64,000 bases of DNA from Paraburkholderia nodosa (GTDB lineage Bacteria; Pseudomonadota; Gammaproteobacteria; Burkholderiales; Burkholderiaceae): assembly GCF_001718195.1 (NCBI RefSeq), contig NZ_MCNV01000015.1, positions 124,001-188,000 on the forward strand, read 5' to 3'. Numbering within the stretch: position 1 is the stretch's first letter; each line of letters begins with the position of its first letter. Of the stretch, positions 1 through 7,155 are shown piece by piece. Below the pieces are notes generated by a model. It ran no database searches, was not told where the DNA came from, and saw nothing but the letters and a program-made list of their open reading frames with translations. The position numbers and the translations under genes are program-made.

Positions 1-1074
1 GGAGGTCGCTTCCTCGATCTGCACGCGAATCTGCTTCACACGCGCCTCGATGGCGCCGGCTTCGCCCGCGCCGTCGATCACCGTGGTGTTTTCCTTGCCC
101 ACCTCGATGCGCTTGGCCTGGCCCAGCTCCTGGAGCGTGGCCTTCTCCAGCGTGAGGCCCGTTTCCTCGGCGACCACCTGGCCGCCCGTGAGGATCGCGA
201 TGTCTTCGAGCAGCGCCTTGCGGCGGTCGCCGAAACCCGGCGCCTTCACGGCCACCGTCTTCAGCACGCCGCGAATGTTGTTGACGACGAGCGTGGCGAG
301 CGCCTCGCCCTCGATATCCTCGGCGATCAGCAGCAGCGGGCGCCCGGCCTTCGCCACCTGTTCGAGCAGCGGCAGCAGGTCGCGAATGTTCGAGATCTTC
401 TTGTCGTGCAGGAGGATGAACGGATTGTCGAGTTCGGCGACCTGCTTGTCCGGGTTGTTGATGAAGTACGGCGAGAGATAGCCGCGATCGAACTGCAAGC
501 CCTCCACGACGTCGAGTTCGTCGGCGAGCGACTTGCCGTCTTCCACCGTGATCACGCCTTCCTTGCCCACGCGATCGATCGCCTCGGCAATGCGCTGGCC
601 AATCGACTCCTCGCCGTTGGCCGAAATCGTCGCGACCTGCGCAATCTCCTTGCTCGTCGTGGTGGGCTTGCTGATCTTCCTGAGTTCTTCAACGGCGGCC
701 ACCACCGCCTTGTCGATGCCGCGCTTCAGGTCGAGCGGGTTGAGCCCCGCCGCCACGTACTTCTGCCCTTCGCGCACGATCGCCTGCGCAAGCACGGTGG
801 CGGTCGTGGTGCCGTCGCCCGCTGCGTCGCTCGTTTTCGAGGCGACTTCCTTGACGACCTGCGCGCCGATGTTCTGGAGCTTGTCGGCCAGTTCGATTTC
901 CTTGGCGACCGAAACGCCGTCCTTGGTCACGACGGGCGCGCCGAAGCTGCGTTCGAGCACGACGTTGCGGCCCTTCGGGCCGAGCGTGACCTTGACGGCG
1001 TCGGCGAGCAGGTTCACGCCTTCGATGAGTTTGGTGCGGGCGATGTCGCCGAATACGATGTCTTTGGCTGCCAT
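1..1074 (-). CDS. groEL: Chaperonin GroEL, 60 kDa (partial, C-terminus outside window)
   Basis: The N-terminal 358 codons of a Hsp60 chaperonin lie here; the gene runs off the left edge. Visible hallmarks are the opening MAAKDIVFGD, VTLGPKGRNVVL, the nucleotide-binding GDGTTTATVLA and the apical segment around VKAPGFGDRRKALLEDIA. It would form the double-ring folding chamber with GroES, encoded just upstream in the same operon. Several positions (for example ARTKLIEGVNLLADAV) differ from the housekeeping GroEL I know from Burkholderia, so this is probably a secondary groESL copy; that last point is inference. Confidence 0.97.
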   Translation of the reverse strand, partial: MAAKDIVFGDIARTKLIEGVNLLADAVKVTLGPKGRNVVLERSFGAPVVTKDGVSVAKEIELADKLQNIGAQVVKEVASKTSDAAGDGTTTATVLAQAIVREGQKYVAAGLNPLDLKRGIDKAVVAAVEELRKISKPTTTSKEIAQVATISANGEESIGQRIAEAIDRVGKEGVITVEDGKSLADELDVVEGLQFDRGYLSPYFINNPDKQVAELDNPFILLHDKKISNIRDLLPLLEQVAKAGRPLLLIAEDIEGEALATLVVNNIRGVLKTVAVKAPGFGDRRKALLEDIAILTGGQVVAEETGLTLEKATLQELGQAKRIEVGKENTTVIDGAGEAGAIEARVKQIRVQIEEATS

Positions 1075-1100
1075 GATGACGTGCTCTCTCAGGTTCTCGC

Positions 1101-1391
1101 TTATTGATTGACGACTGCGACGATGTCTTCTTCGCGCAGCACGAGGAGTTCGTTGCCGTCGACCTTCACGGTCTGGCCCGCGTATTTGCCGAACAGCACG
1201 CGGTCTCCCGCGTTCAGGTCCGGCGCAATGCGGCGGCCGTCGTTGTCGCGGCGGCCCGGTCCCACGGCCAGCACTTCGCCCTGGTCCGGCTTTTCGGCGG
1301 CGCTATCGGGAATGACGATGCCCGACGCGGTGCGGGTTTCCTGGTCGAGTCGTTTGACGATCACGCGATCGTGCAGTGGGCGCAGGCTCAT
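1101..1391 (-). CDS. groES: Co-chaperonin GroES
   Basis: A 96-residue protein of the usual Hsp10 length, beginning MSLRPLHDRVIVKR and ending REEDIVAVVNQ. It caps the GroEL ring. The internal ATG was chosen because longer readings into upstream DNA add sequence unlike any GroES. The stop lies 26 bp before groEL, so the two are co-transcribed. The segment around GRRIAPDLNAGDRVL is more diverged than in housekeeping GroES, in line with a secondary chaperonin pair. Confidence 0.96.
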   Translation of the reverse strand: MSLRPLHDRVIVKRLDQETRTASGIVIPDSAAEKPDQGEVLAVGPGRRDNDGRRIAPDLNAGDRVLFGKYAGQTVKVDGNELLVLREEDIVAVVNQ

Positions 1392-1434
1392 GGGTGGCTT
1401 CCTTGCGGTTATCTCTCGGTTATTCGCGGTGAAA

Positions 1435-1461
1435 ATGGCACTCGCCTCGTGCGAGTGCTGA
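1435..1461 (-). promoter_or_regulatory. CIRCE operator (HrcA binding site)
   Basis: An inverted repeat ATGGCACTC-N9-GAGTGCTGA closely matches the CIRCE consensus TTAGCACTC-N9-GAGTGCTAA. It sits about 45 bp upstream of groES and just downstream of a likely -10 box, where bound HrcA would block transcription until heat stress. Confidence 0.9.
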
Positions 1462-1471
1462 TGGAAAACCG

Positions 1472-1501
1472 AGTATAGAAAGCCGGCGCGCGCCGCTCCA
1501 A
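1472..1501 (-). promoter_or_regulatory. Likely groESL promoter
   Basis: On the minus strand TTGGAG (1496-1501) and TATACT (1472-1477) are 18 bp apart, a fair sigma-70 match, directly upstream of the CIRCE element. A heat-shock sigma contribution cannot be judged by eye. Confidence 0.5.
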
Positions 1502-1590
1502 TAACGGATTGGCAGATCGATATCTCACGAACGGGCTTATCGATATCGCGCGGAAGTGGAAAACGGAAAGGAGAGAGGAAAAGAGGAAGC

Positions 1591-1616
1591 GGAGCGGCGT
1601 CAGGCAACGCCGCTCC
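1591..1616 (-). terminator. Intrinsic terminator of the encapsulin operon
   Basis: A perfect 10-bp stem GGAGCGGCGT/ACGCCGCTCC with a 6-nt loop lies 10 bp past the stop codon of the cysteine desulfurase. On the minus strand it is followed by a pyrimidine-rich tract with several T runs, which fits rho-independent termination. Confidence 0.75.
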
Positions 1617-1625
1617 GGAGTCGTG

Positions 1626-3620
1626 TTACTGCCGCGGCGCCAGACCGCGAACGACCGACACGAGCGCATCGACCTCTTCGCACGTGTTGTAGAACGCGAG
1701 CGAGGGCCGCACGGTGGCTTCCAGACCGAAACGGCGCAGAATGGGCTGGGCGCAATGATGCCCCGCGCGCACTGCAATGCCTTCGCGGCTCAGCGCCTGC
1801 CCCACCTCTTCGGTGCTGTAGCCCTTCAGCACGAACGACAGCACGCTGGCCTTGTCGCGAGCCGTGCCCACGAGGCGCACGCCCGGCACCGGCGCGAGCA
1901 CGCTCGTTGCGTAGGCAAGCAGATCGTGCTCGTAACGCGCGATGTTTTCGATGCCGACGCGGCTCACATAGTCCAGCGCGGCGCCCAGCCCCACCGCATC
2001 GGCGATATTGCCGGTGCCCGCTTCGAAGCGCGACGGCGGCGGCTGGAACACCGTCCGCTCGAACGTCACGTCCTGAATCATGTTGCCGCCGCCCTGCCAT
2101 GGCGGCATGTTTTCCAGCACCTCGCGCTTGCCGTACACCACGCCGATGCCGGTCGGCCCATAGATCTTGTGGCCCGAGAACACGAAGAAGTCCGCATCGA
2201 GTGCCTGCACGTCCACCCGCATGTGCGAAATCGACTGCGCGCCGTCGACCAGCGCCTTCGCGCCCGCACGATGCGCAAGCTCCACAATCTCGTCCACCGG
2301 CACGACCGTGCCCAGCGCGTTCGACACCTGCGTGACCGAGACGATCTTCGTGCGGTCGTTGAGCAGTTTGCGGTACTCGTCCAGCAGCACCTGGCCCGAA
2401 TCGTCGACCGGAATGACGCGCAGCCTGGCGCCCTTGAGCGCGGCGAGCTGCTGCCACGGGACGATGTTCGCGTGGTGCTCGAGATGCGAGACGATGATCT
2501 CGTCGCCCTCGCCCACGTTCTGCACGCCCCAGGTCTTCGCGATCAGGTTGATCGCCTCGGTCGTGCCGCGCACGAAAACGATCTCTTCGGGCGACGATGC
2601 ATTGATGAAGCGCTGCACCGTCTTGCGCGCATGCTCGTACGCGTCGGTCGCTCTCGCCGCGAGCGTGTGCGCCGCGCGGTGAATGTTCGAGTTCTCGTGC
2701 GCGTAGAAGTACGCGAGGCGATCGATCACGGCCTGCGGCTTGTGCGTCGTCGCGGCGTTGTCGAACCACACCAACAGCTTGCCGTTCACGCGCTCCTGGA
2801 GGATCGGGAAGTCGCGGCGCACCGCATTGACATCGAAAGGCGGATGCGCGCCGCGCAACGGCACCCCCTGGCTCACGCCTGGCGCCGCTGCCCGTTCGTC
2901 GAGAAAGTATCGCGCGGGGCCGCCGTTTGCATCGTAGTCCCGATGATCGAGGGTCAGCAGGCCACGCAGTGCATCGTCGCCCGGCAAGCCGAACGCCTCC
3001 GGCGTAGGGAGCCCGCGCACCGGCACCTCGATATCGCGCGCCGTATCGCGCCAGCCGTTGCCCGCCGTTTCCGTGAAGTAGAACGGCGAACGCTCGCTCG
3101 TCGTGGCTCGCACTGGCTCGGACGGCTCGGCCACCGTGTAAGCCTGTGGCACGCCAAGCAGCGAGCCGCCCGCGCGCGGCTCCAGCGCCGGTGCGACCGT
3201 CACCGCGTTGTCGGGCAGCCCGTTCGCCGCCGCCGCGTGCGGCGCGAGCGCGGGTACGCGATTGCCGAGCGAAAGCACGTGCGTGGGCGCGGAAGGCGCG
3301 AGATTCAAGCCCGGCGCCTTGCCTTGCGGCGGCGCGAAGCCCGGCACGCCCGTGCCGGTGCCGCCCGGACCCGCGAGCGGTGAGCCCGCCGGCGCCGGAT
3401 TGCTGACCGAGGCAAGTATCGGCGCGGCCGCGGGCAAGGCGGACGGCACGCCGCCTACCGCGCCGCTGCCTGCCGCGACGCCGGGCGCGCCTGCGCCGCC
3501 CGGCAACGTGCTGAAGAACTCGTTGGCGAGCCGCGCGAGCGTGGCGGGATCCGGCAGTCCGCCCGGCAACGGCGGATGCGCGATCTCCGTTGGCTTAGCG
3601 GTAGGTGTCAGGGTAGTCAT
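1626..3620 (-). CDS. Encapsulin cargo cysteine desulfurase (SufS-like) with N-terminal targeting domain
   Basis: A 664-residue protein. Residues from about 262 to the end form a class V aminotransferase/SufS-type cysteine desulfurase: PLP lysine in SGHKIYG (K485), the WFDNAATTHKP start and the active cysteine in RAGHHCAQP (C623). The first ~260 residues are Pro/Gly/Ala-rich and probably disordered, with an island LPDPATLARLANEFFSTLPG that resembles the conserved cargo-loading motif of family 2A encapsulin desulfurases. It would strip sulfur from cysteine inside the shell, leaving alanine. The start (MTTLTPTAK) overlaps the encapsulin gene by 26 bp in another frame, which suggests translational coupling. 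Confidence 0.95.
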   Translation of the reverse strand: MTTLTPTAKPTEIAHPPLPGGLPDPATLARLANEFFSTLPGGAGAPGVAAGSGAVGGVPSALPAAAPILASVSNPAPAGSPLAGPGGTGTGVPGFAPPQGKAPGLNLAPSAPTHVLSLGNRVPALAPHAAAANGLPDNAVTVAPALEPRAGGSLLGVPQAYTVAEPSEPVRATTSERSPFYFTETAGNGWRDTARDIEVPVRGLPTPEAFGLPGDDALRGLLTLDHRDYDANGGPARYFLDERAAAPGVSQGVPLRGAHPPFDVNAVRRDFPILQERVNGKLLVWFDNAATTHKPQAVIDRLAYFYAHENSNIHRAAHTLAARATDAYEHARKTVQRFINASSPEEIVFVRGTTEAINLIAKTWGVQNVGEGDEIIVSHLEHHANIVPWQQLAALKGARLRVIPVDDSGQVLLDEYRKLLNDRTKIVSVTQVSNALGTVVPVDEIVELAHRAGAKALVDGAQSISHMRVDVQALDADFFVFSGHKIYGPTGIGVVYGKREVLENMPPWQGGGNMIQDVTFERTVFQPPPSRFEAGTGNIADAVGLGAALDYVSRVGIENIARYEHDLLAYATSVLAPVPGVRLVGTARDKASVLSFVLKGYSTEEVGQALSREGIAVRAGHHCAQPILRRFGLEATVRPSLAFYNTCEEVDALVSVVRGLAPRQ

Positions 3621-4527
3621 GGTACTTGCCGATTTCCACGTCATCGAGCACAGCCAGCGCATCCGGCGAATGCACCGCCAGCGAGCAGTACAGCGAGATC
3701 AGATACGACGCGATCGCCTGGTTGTTGATGCCCATGAAGCGCACCGAGAGCCCCGGCCCCTGCTCGCCCGCCACGCCCGGTTGATACAGGCCCACCACGC
3801 CCTGGCGCTTGTCGCCCACGCGCAGCAACAGGATCTTGGTCTTGCCGTCGGCAACCGGCACCTTGTCCGAAGGAATCAGCGGAACGCCGCGCCACGTGAG
3901 GAACTGCGAACCGAACAGGCTGACCGTAGGCGGCGGCACGCCGCGCCGCGTGCATTCGCGGCCGAATGCGGCAATCGCGAGCGGATGGGTAAGGAAGAAC
4001 GCGGGCTCTTTCCAGACCTTCGTGAGCAGTTCGTCGAGGTCGTCGGGCGTGGGCGCGCCGGTCAGCGGGAAAATGCGCTGGTTTTCCTCGACGTTCGCCA
4101 GCAGGCCGTAGTCGGGATTGTTGATGAGCTGGCTTTCCTGCAACTCCTTGATCGTTTCGATCGTGAGGCGCAGTTGCTCCTTGATCTGGTCGTGCGGGCT
4201 GCTGTAGAGGTCGGAAATCCGCGTGTGTACGTCGAGCACCGTGCTCACCGCGTTGAGGAAGTACTCGCGCGGCTGCTCTTCGTAAGGCACAAATGTCGTG
4301 GGCAGCGTGCCTTCGTCCTCGCGCGCCGTGCAGGCGGCACGCACTGCTTCGGGGTCCTTAACGCGGTTCAGACGATAAATACCGGCTTCGACCGGCACCC
4401 ATTGCAGCAGGTGCGTAAGCCAGCGCGGCGTGATCGTGGAAAGCTGCGGGACGGTTTTGGTGGCATTCGCCAGTTGCCGCGCGGCGTTATCGCCAAGCGC
4501 GGTCTGGCCGCTCTGAATCGAGGACAT
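3595..4527 (-). CDS. Family 2A encapsulin shell protein (SrpI/EncA type)
   Basis: A 310-residue protein with the sequence character of family 2A encapsulins: TPRWLTHLLQWVPVEAGIYR, VPYEEQPREYFLNAVSTVLD, GQGPGLSVRFMGINNQA-like core and the C-terminal DDVEIGKYHDYPD. Such proteins have an HK97 phage-capsid fold and assemble into a protein nanocompartment. Here the likely cargo is the overlapping downstream cysteine desulfurase. I chose the ATG at 4527 (MSSIQSGQTALG) because the longer reading adds residues foreign to the family. The preceding gene is 115 bp away. The assignment rests on sequence likeness to SrpI plus the classic neighbours. Confidence 0.93.
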   Translation of the reverse strand: MSSIQSGQTALGDNAARQLANATKTVPQLSTITPRWLTHLLQWVPVEAGIYRLNRVKDPEAVRAACTAREDEGTLPTTFVPYEEQPREYFLNAVSTVLDVHTRISDLYSSPHDQIKEQLRLTIETIKELQESQLINNPDYGLLANVEENQRIFPLTGAPTPDDLDELLTKVWKEPAFFLTHPLAIAAFGRECTRRGVPPPTVSLFGSQFLTWRGVPLIPSDKVPVADGKTKILLLRVGDKRQGVVGLYQPGVAGEQGPGLSVRFMGINNQAIASYLISLYCSLAVHSPDALAVLDDVEIGKYHDYPDTYR

Positions 4528-4641
4528 GAACGAGGGCTCCGGTGACTTATAACGAAAACTGCTTTGCTTATGAAGACGGCTGATTATGAGGAGCCAATGG
4601 AGCCGGATCAACCGGCTATAGACGGCAGCGTGCGGGAAGCC

Positions 4642-4908
4642 TCAGGGCGACAACGGGCTGCCAGGAAGCGAGATCGCGGTCGGCGCGCCCGCGGCCCCAC
4701 CCGCGAGCAGCTCCGCGATACCCAAGCCGAAAGCCAATGCAAGCTTTTCGACGGTGACGATCGAAGCGATGGCCGTGCCGCGCTCGATTTCGCCGACGTA
4801 GGTGCGGTTGAGTCCCGCATGTTCGGCGAGCCGCTCCTGCGACCAGGCCTGCGCCTCGCGCAGGCGACGCACCGTGGCGCCGAAGTCATGGACGATGGCG
4901 CTCATCAT
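4642..4908 (-). CDS. XRE-family helix-turn-helix regulator
   Basis: An 88-residue protein almost wholly made of a Cro/C1-type HTH domain: VRRLREAQAWSQERLAEHAGLNRTYVGEIERG, then a short hydrophobic tail ending in a Gly/Ala/Pro-rich stretch. Its start overlaps the stop of the serine acetyltransferase gene (ATGA at 4905-4908), so it is made from the same mRNA. Small XRE proteins are common inside family 2A encapsulin operons, and it may autoregulate the operon; no operator was identified with confidence. Confidence 0.88.
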   Translation of the reverse strand: MMSAIVHDFGATVRRLREAQAWSQERLAEHAGLNRTYVGEIERGTAIASIVTVEKLALAFGLGIAELLAGGAAGAPTAISLPGSPLSP

Positions 4909-5867
4909 GCCGCGCCCGTTGCGATGGCATCCGGCGCGGCGGTGCCGGGGCGTTCATGCGCCGGCGCGCGCACTTCGTGCCGGGAAATCGCCTGGGTGAT
5001 ATGCGCCCCCGCCGGCACGCTTTCGGTCAGCCAGACATTGCCGCCAATCACCGCGCCGCGCCCGAGCGTGACACGCCCGAGAATCGTCGCGCCCGCATAA
5101 ATGACGACCTCGTCCTCGACAATGGGATGACGTGGCAGCCCTTTCTCGAGATTGCCGGCCGCGTCGCGGGGAAAGCGTTTTGCGCCGAGCGTCACGGCCT
5201 GGTACACACGCACACGCTCGCCAATGATCGCGGTTTCGCCGATCACGACGCCCGTGCCGTGATCGATGAAGAACGCACTGCCGATCTGCGCGCCCGGATG
5301 AATGTCGATGCCGGTGGCCGCATGCGCCAGTTCTGAAATGATGCGCGCGAGCAGCGGCAAACCGAGCCGGTAGAGTTCGTGCGCGAGCCGGTGGTGAATC
5401 ATCGCCAGCACGCCCGGATAGCAGAGCAGCACCTCGTCGACGCTGCCCGCGGCCGGATCGCCGTTGAACGCCGCGAGCACATCGCTGTCGAGCAATCCAC
5501 GGATGACTGGCAGGCGCTGCGAGAACGCACGCACGGCGGCCAATGCGCGTGCATCGATTTCGCCGTGATCGGCTTCGGCGTGGCGCGCCTTGTAGCGCAG
5601 TTCGAGCCTCGCCTGCGCCAGCAGTGCGTGCAGCGCGGCGTCGAGCGCATGGCCGACGTAGAAGTTCTCGCTTTCCTGGCGCAGGTCGGGCGGCCCGAGC
5701 CGCATCGGGAACAGCACGCCCTTGAGCGTTTCGACGACCTCGGCCAGCGCTTCGCGCGCGGGCAGGTCGCGCCCGCCCGGCTCCAGGGCGCGGCGCTGCA
5801 ATTCCCGCCATTGCTGACGCACGCCCTGCAGCGCATCGACGATTTCCGACACATGAAATACGGTCAC
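4905..5867 (-). CDS. Serine O-acetyltransferase (CysE/SrpH type)
   Basis: A 320-residue left-handed beta-helix acyltransferase. The signature is in the C-terminal half: GIDIHPGAQIGSAFFIDHG, VVIGETAIIG, VRVYQAVTLGAKRFP, GGNVWLT. The N-terminal ~150 residues are the helical SAT domain. It makes O-acetylserine, the immediate precursor of cysteine and the internal signal of sulfur limitation in CysB systems. It begins at a GTG, with a purine-rich GAGAGAGAA tract upstream. Its place in the operon supplies cysteine for the encapsulated desulfurase. Confidence 0.93.
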   Translation of the reverse strand: MTVFHVSEIVDALQGVRQQWRELQRRALEPGGRDLPAREALAEVVETLKGVLFPMRLGPPDLRQESENFYVGHALDAALHALLAQARLELRYKARHAEADHGEIDARALAAVRAFSQRLPVIRGLLDSDVLAAFNGDPAAGSVDEVLLCYPGVLAMIHHRLAHELYRLGLPLLARIISELAHAATGIDIHPGAQIGSAFFIDHGTGVVIGETAIIGERVRVYQAVTLGAKRFPRDAAGNLEKGLPRHPIVEDEVVIYAGATILGRVTLGRGAVIGGNVWLTESVPAGAHITQAISRHEVRAPAHERPGTAAPDAIATGAA

Positions 5868-5914
5868 GCCAGTTCTCTCTCTTCGTTATTCGTTGGGGGC
5901 GTCGGGAACAGGCG

Positions 5915-6382
5915 CTAATCCTGCACCCACGGTAAGTCATGAAAACGCCAGCCATTACGGCGCCCGCGCCGGCCGGCTTCGTCCAGGTCGCCTTCAAAGC
6001 CTTCGGTGACGTTGAACACATGGGTAAAACCCGCCTTGGCCGCCGCTTCGGCGGCCTGTGCCGCCCGGTTGCCGCTGCGGCACAGCAGGACAATCGCCGC
6101 GCTCTTGCCCGTCTTTGCCTCGAGTTCGCGCACGAAGCGCGGATTGCGTGTGAAGCTCGTGCCTGTGGCCCACGCCACATGCAACGTGTCGGGCACGTGG
6201 CCAACGAACTTGCGCTCTTCGGCCGTGCGCACGTCCACGAGCACCGCTTCGCCCGCCTGATGGAGCGCCCAGGCTTGCCGCGGCGTCACGCTGCCCGCGT
6301 AGGGCAGGCCGGCCGCCTGCGCGGCGCCGCGCGCCGCTTCCAGATCCGCGTGCAGCGGCGTTTCATGCAGTTCCACTGTCAT
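5915..6382 (-). CDS. Rhodanese-domain sulfurtransferase
   Basis: A 155-residue single rhodanese domain: VLVDVRTAEERKFVGHVP, then the active-site loop LLCRSGNRA with the catalytic cysteine C101, and a C-terminal NVTEGFEGD. A good ribosome site (AAGGAG) precedes the ATG. It is the first gene of the encapsulin operon. Rhodaneses accept persulfide sulfur, so it may carry sulfur to or from the cysteine desulfurase; the exact partner is inference. Confidence 0.93.
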   Translation of the reverse strand: MTVELHETPLHADLEAARGAAQAAGLPYAGSVTPRQAWALHQAGEAVLVDVRTAEERKFVGHVPDTLHVAWATGTSFTRNPRFVRELEAKTGKSAAIVLLCRSGNRAAQAAEAAAKAGFTHVFNVTEGFEGDLDEAGRRGRRNGWRFHDLPWVQD

Positions 6383-6403
6383 CAGTGTCTCCTTAATGTG
6401 GAC

Positions 6404-6432
6404 GGCAGCGCCCCGACCCTCGGAGCGCTGCC
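6404..6432 (-). promoter_or_regulatory. Leader hairpin of the encapsulin operon
   Basis: GGCAGCGC and GCGCTGCC (8 bp) enclose an inner 4-bp stem (CCGA/TCGG) with a 3-nt loop, 22 bp before the rhodanese start codon. No T run follows, so it is more likely a structured leader or an operator than a terminator. Confidence 0.5.
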
Positions 6433-6448
6433 GCCTATAGCCATCAGG

Positions 6449-6477
6449 ATTCCACTATGCAAGTGCGCCGCCGGCGT
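6449..6477 (-). promoter_or_regulatory. Possible promoter of the encapsulin operon
   Basis: Reading the minus strand, TTGGAA and CATAGT are spaced 17 bp apart just upstream of the leader hairpin. The match is modest and nothing else supports it. Confidence 0.3.
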
Positions 6478-6555
6478 TCCAACCAATAAAAACTGATATG
6501 CAAATGGGCACAGGTGGGAGATGCAATCGTGCAAATTCGATCGCGTGCGCCCTCG

Positions 6556-6774
6556 TCAACATGACGCCGGCCTGCCGCGCTGGTCGATCCACAGTCGCGC
6601 CCAGCGCGAGGCGTACGCAATGGCGTGATCGGCCTCGAAGAAGTAATCGAGTGCGTCGAAAGTGAACGACGAACCGGGCGGCGACGACCAGTTTTCGATG
6701 GTCAGGTTCGCCGCGTAGAGTCCGCTCGGCAATGCGTGTGCGGACGCTTCGACTTCGTAGCCCTTATATCGCAT
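6556..6774 (-). CDS. Hypothetical small protein
   Basis: A 72-residue protein beginning MRYKGYEVEASAHALPSG and rich in aromatic and charged residues; I do not recognise a named family. The start at 6774 is favoured by GGGAG five bases upstream; an in-frame start at 6843 would add 23 residues. No signal peptide or membrane segment is seen. It is divergent from the following sulfonate importer and points the same way as the encapsulin operon, but lies upstream of it. Confidence 0.6.
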   Translation of the reverse strand: MRYKGYEVEASAHALPSGLYAANLTIENWSSPPGSSFTFDALDYFFEADHAIAYASRWARLWIDQRGRPASC

Positions 6775-6965
6775 GAAGGCTCCCGTAATGACAAACGCGG
6801 ACACAAGCGCCCGCGGCACTTCATCCTGGTGCAAGAAGCGCACGACGGCAAAGAAGGCTTTGGCGTTAGCAAATCAGCACGGGCATCACTTCGTCATCAC
6901 GATGCACTTTGCCTGCATGGGCGGGAATATTCACGCTGGAACGTCCGATGACAAACGACAGCATA

Positions 6966-6999
6966 TGGTTTGCGCAATTCATTATTTCGCGGCAAACCA
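6966..6999. repeat. Inverted repeat TGGTTTGC-N18-GCAAACCA
   Basis: A perfect 8-bp dyad in the 380-bp space between the small hypothetical gene and the sulfonate binding protein. The placement suits an operator for the divergent units. Immediately beyond it is ATTCGGCAT (7001-7009), which recurs at 11445-11453. Nothing else is seen in this intergenic stretch. Confidence 0.4.
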
Positions 7000-7155
7000 G
7001 ATTCGGCATTACGCTGACATTCGACGTCGCTTTGCAATACTTACGCCATTTAATTAGGTTTACATACGATTCGATTCATGGCGACGCGCGCGCACGTATG
7101 CAGACCGCACTCACCTCAAGCGCCTCTTCACTTCGATCCGCACGGAGACCGATTC

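Noticed and set aside
1509..3383. 624-codon plus-strand frame opposite the cysteine desulfurase
   Set aside because: Arg/His-rich shadow; the minus strand carries PLP and active-site motifs.
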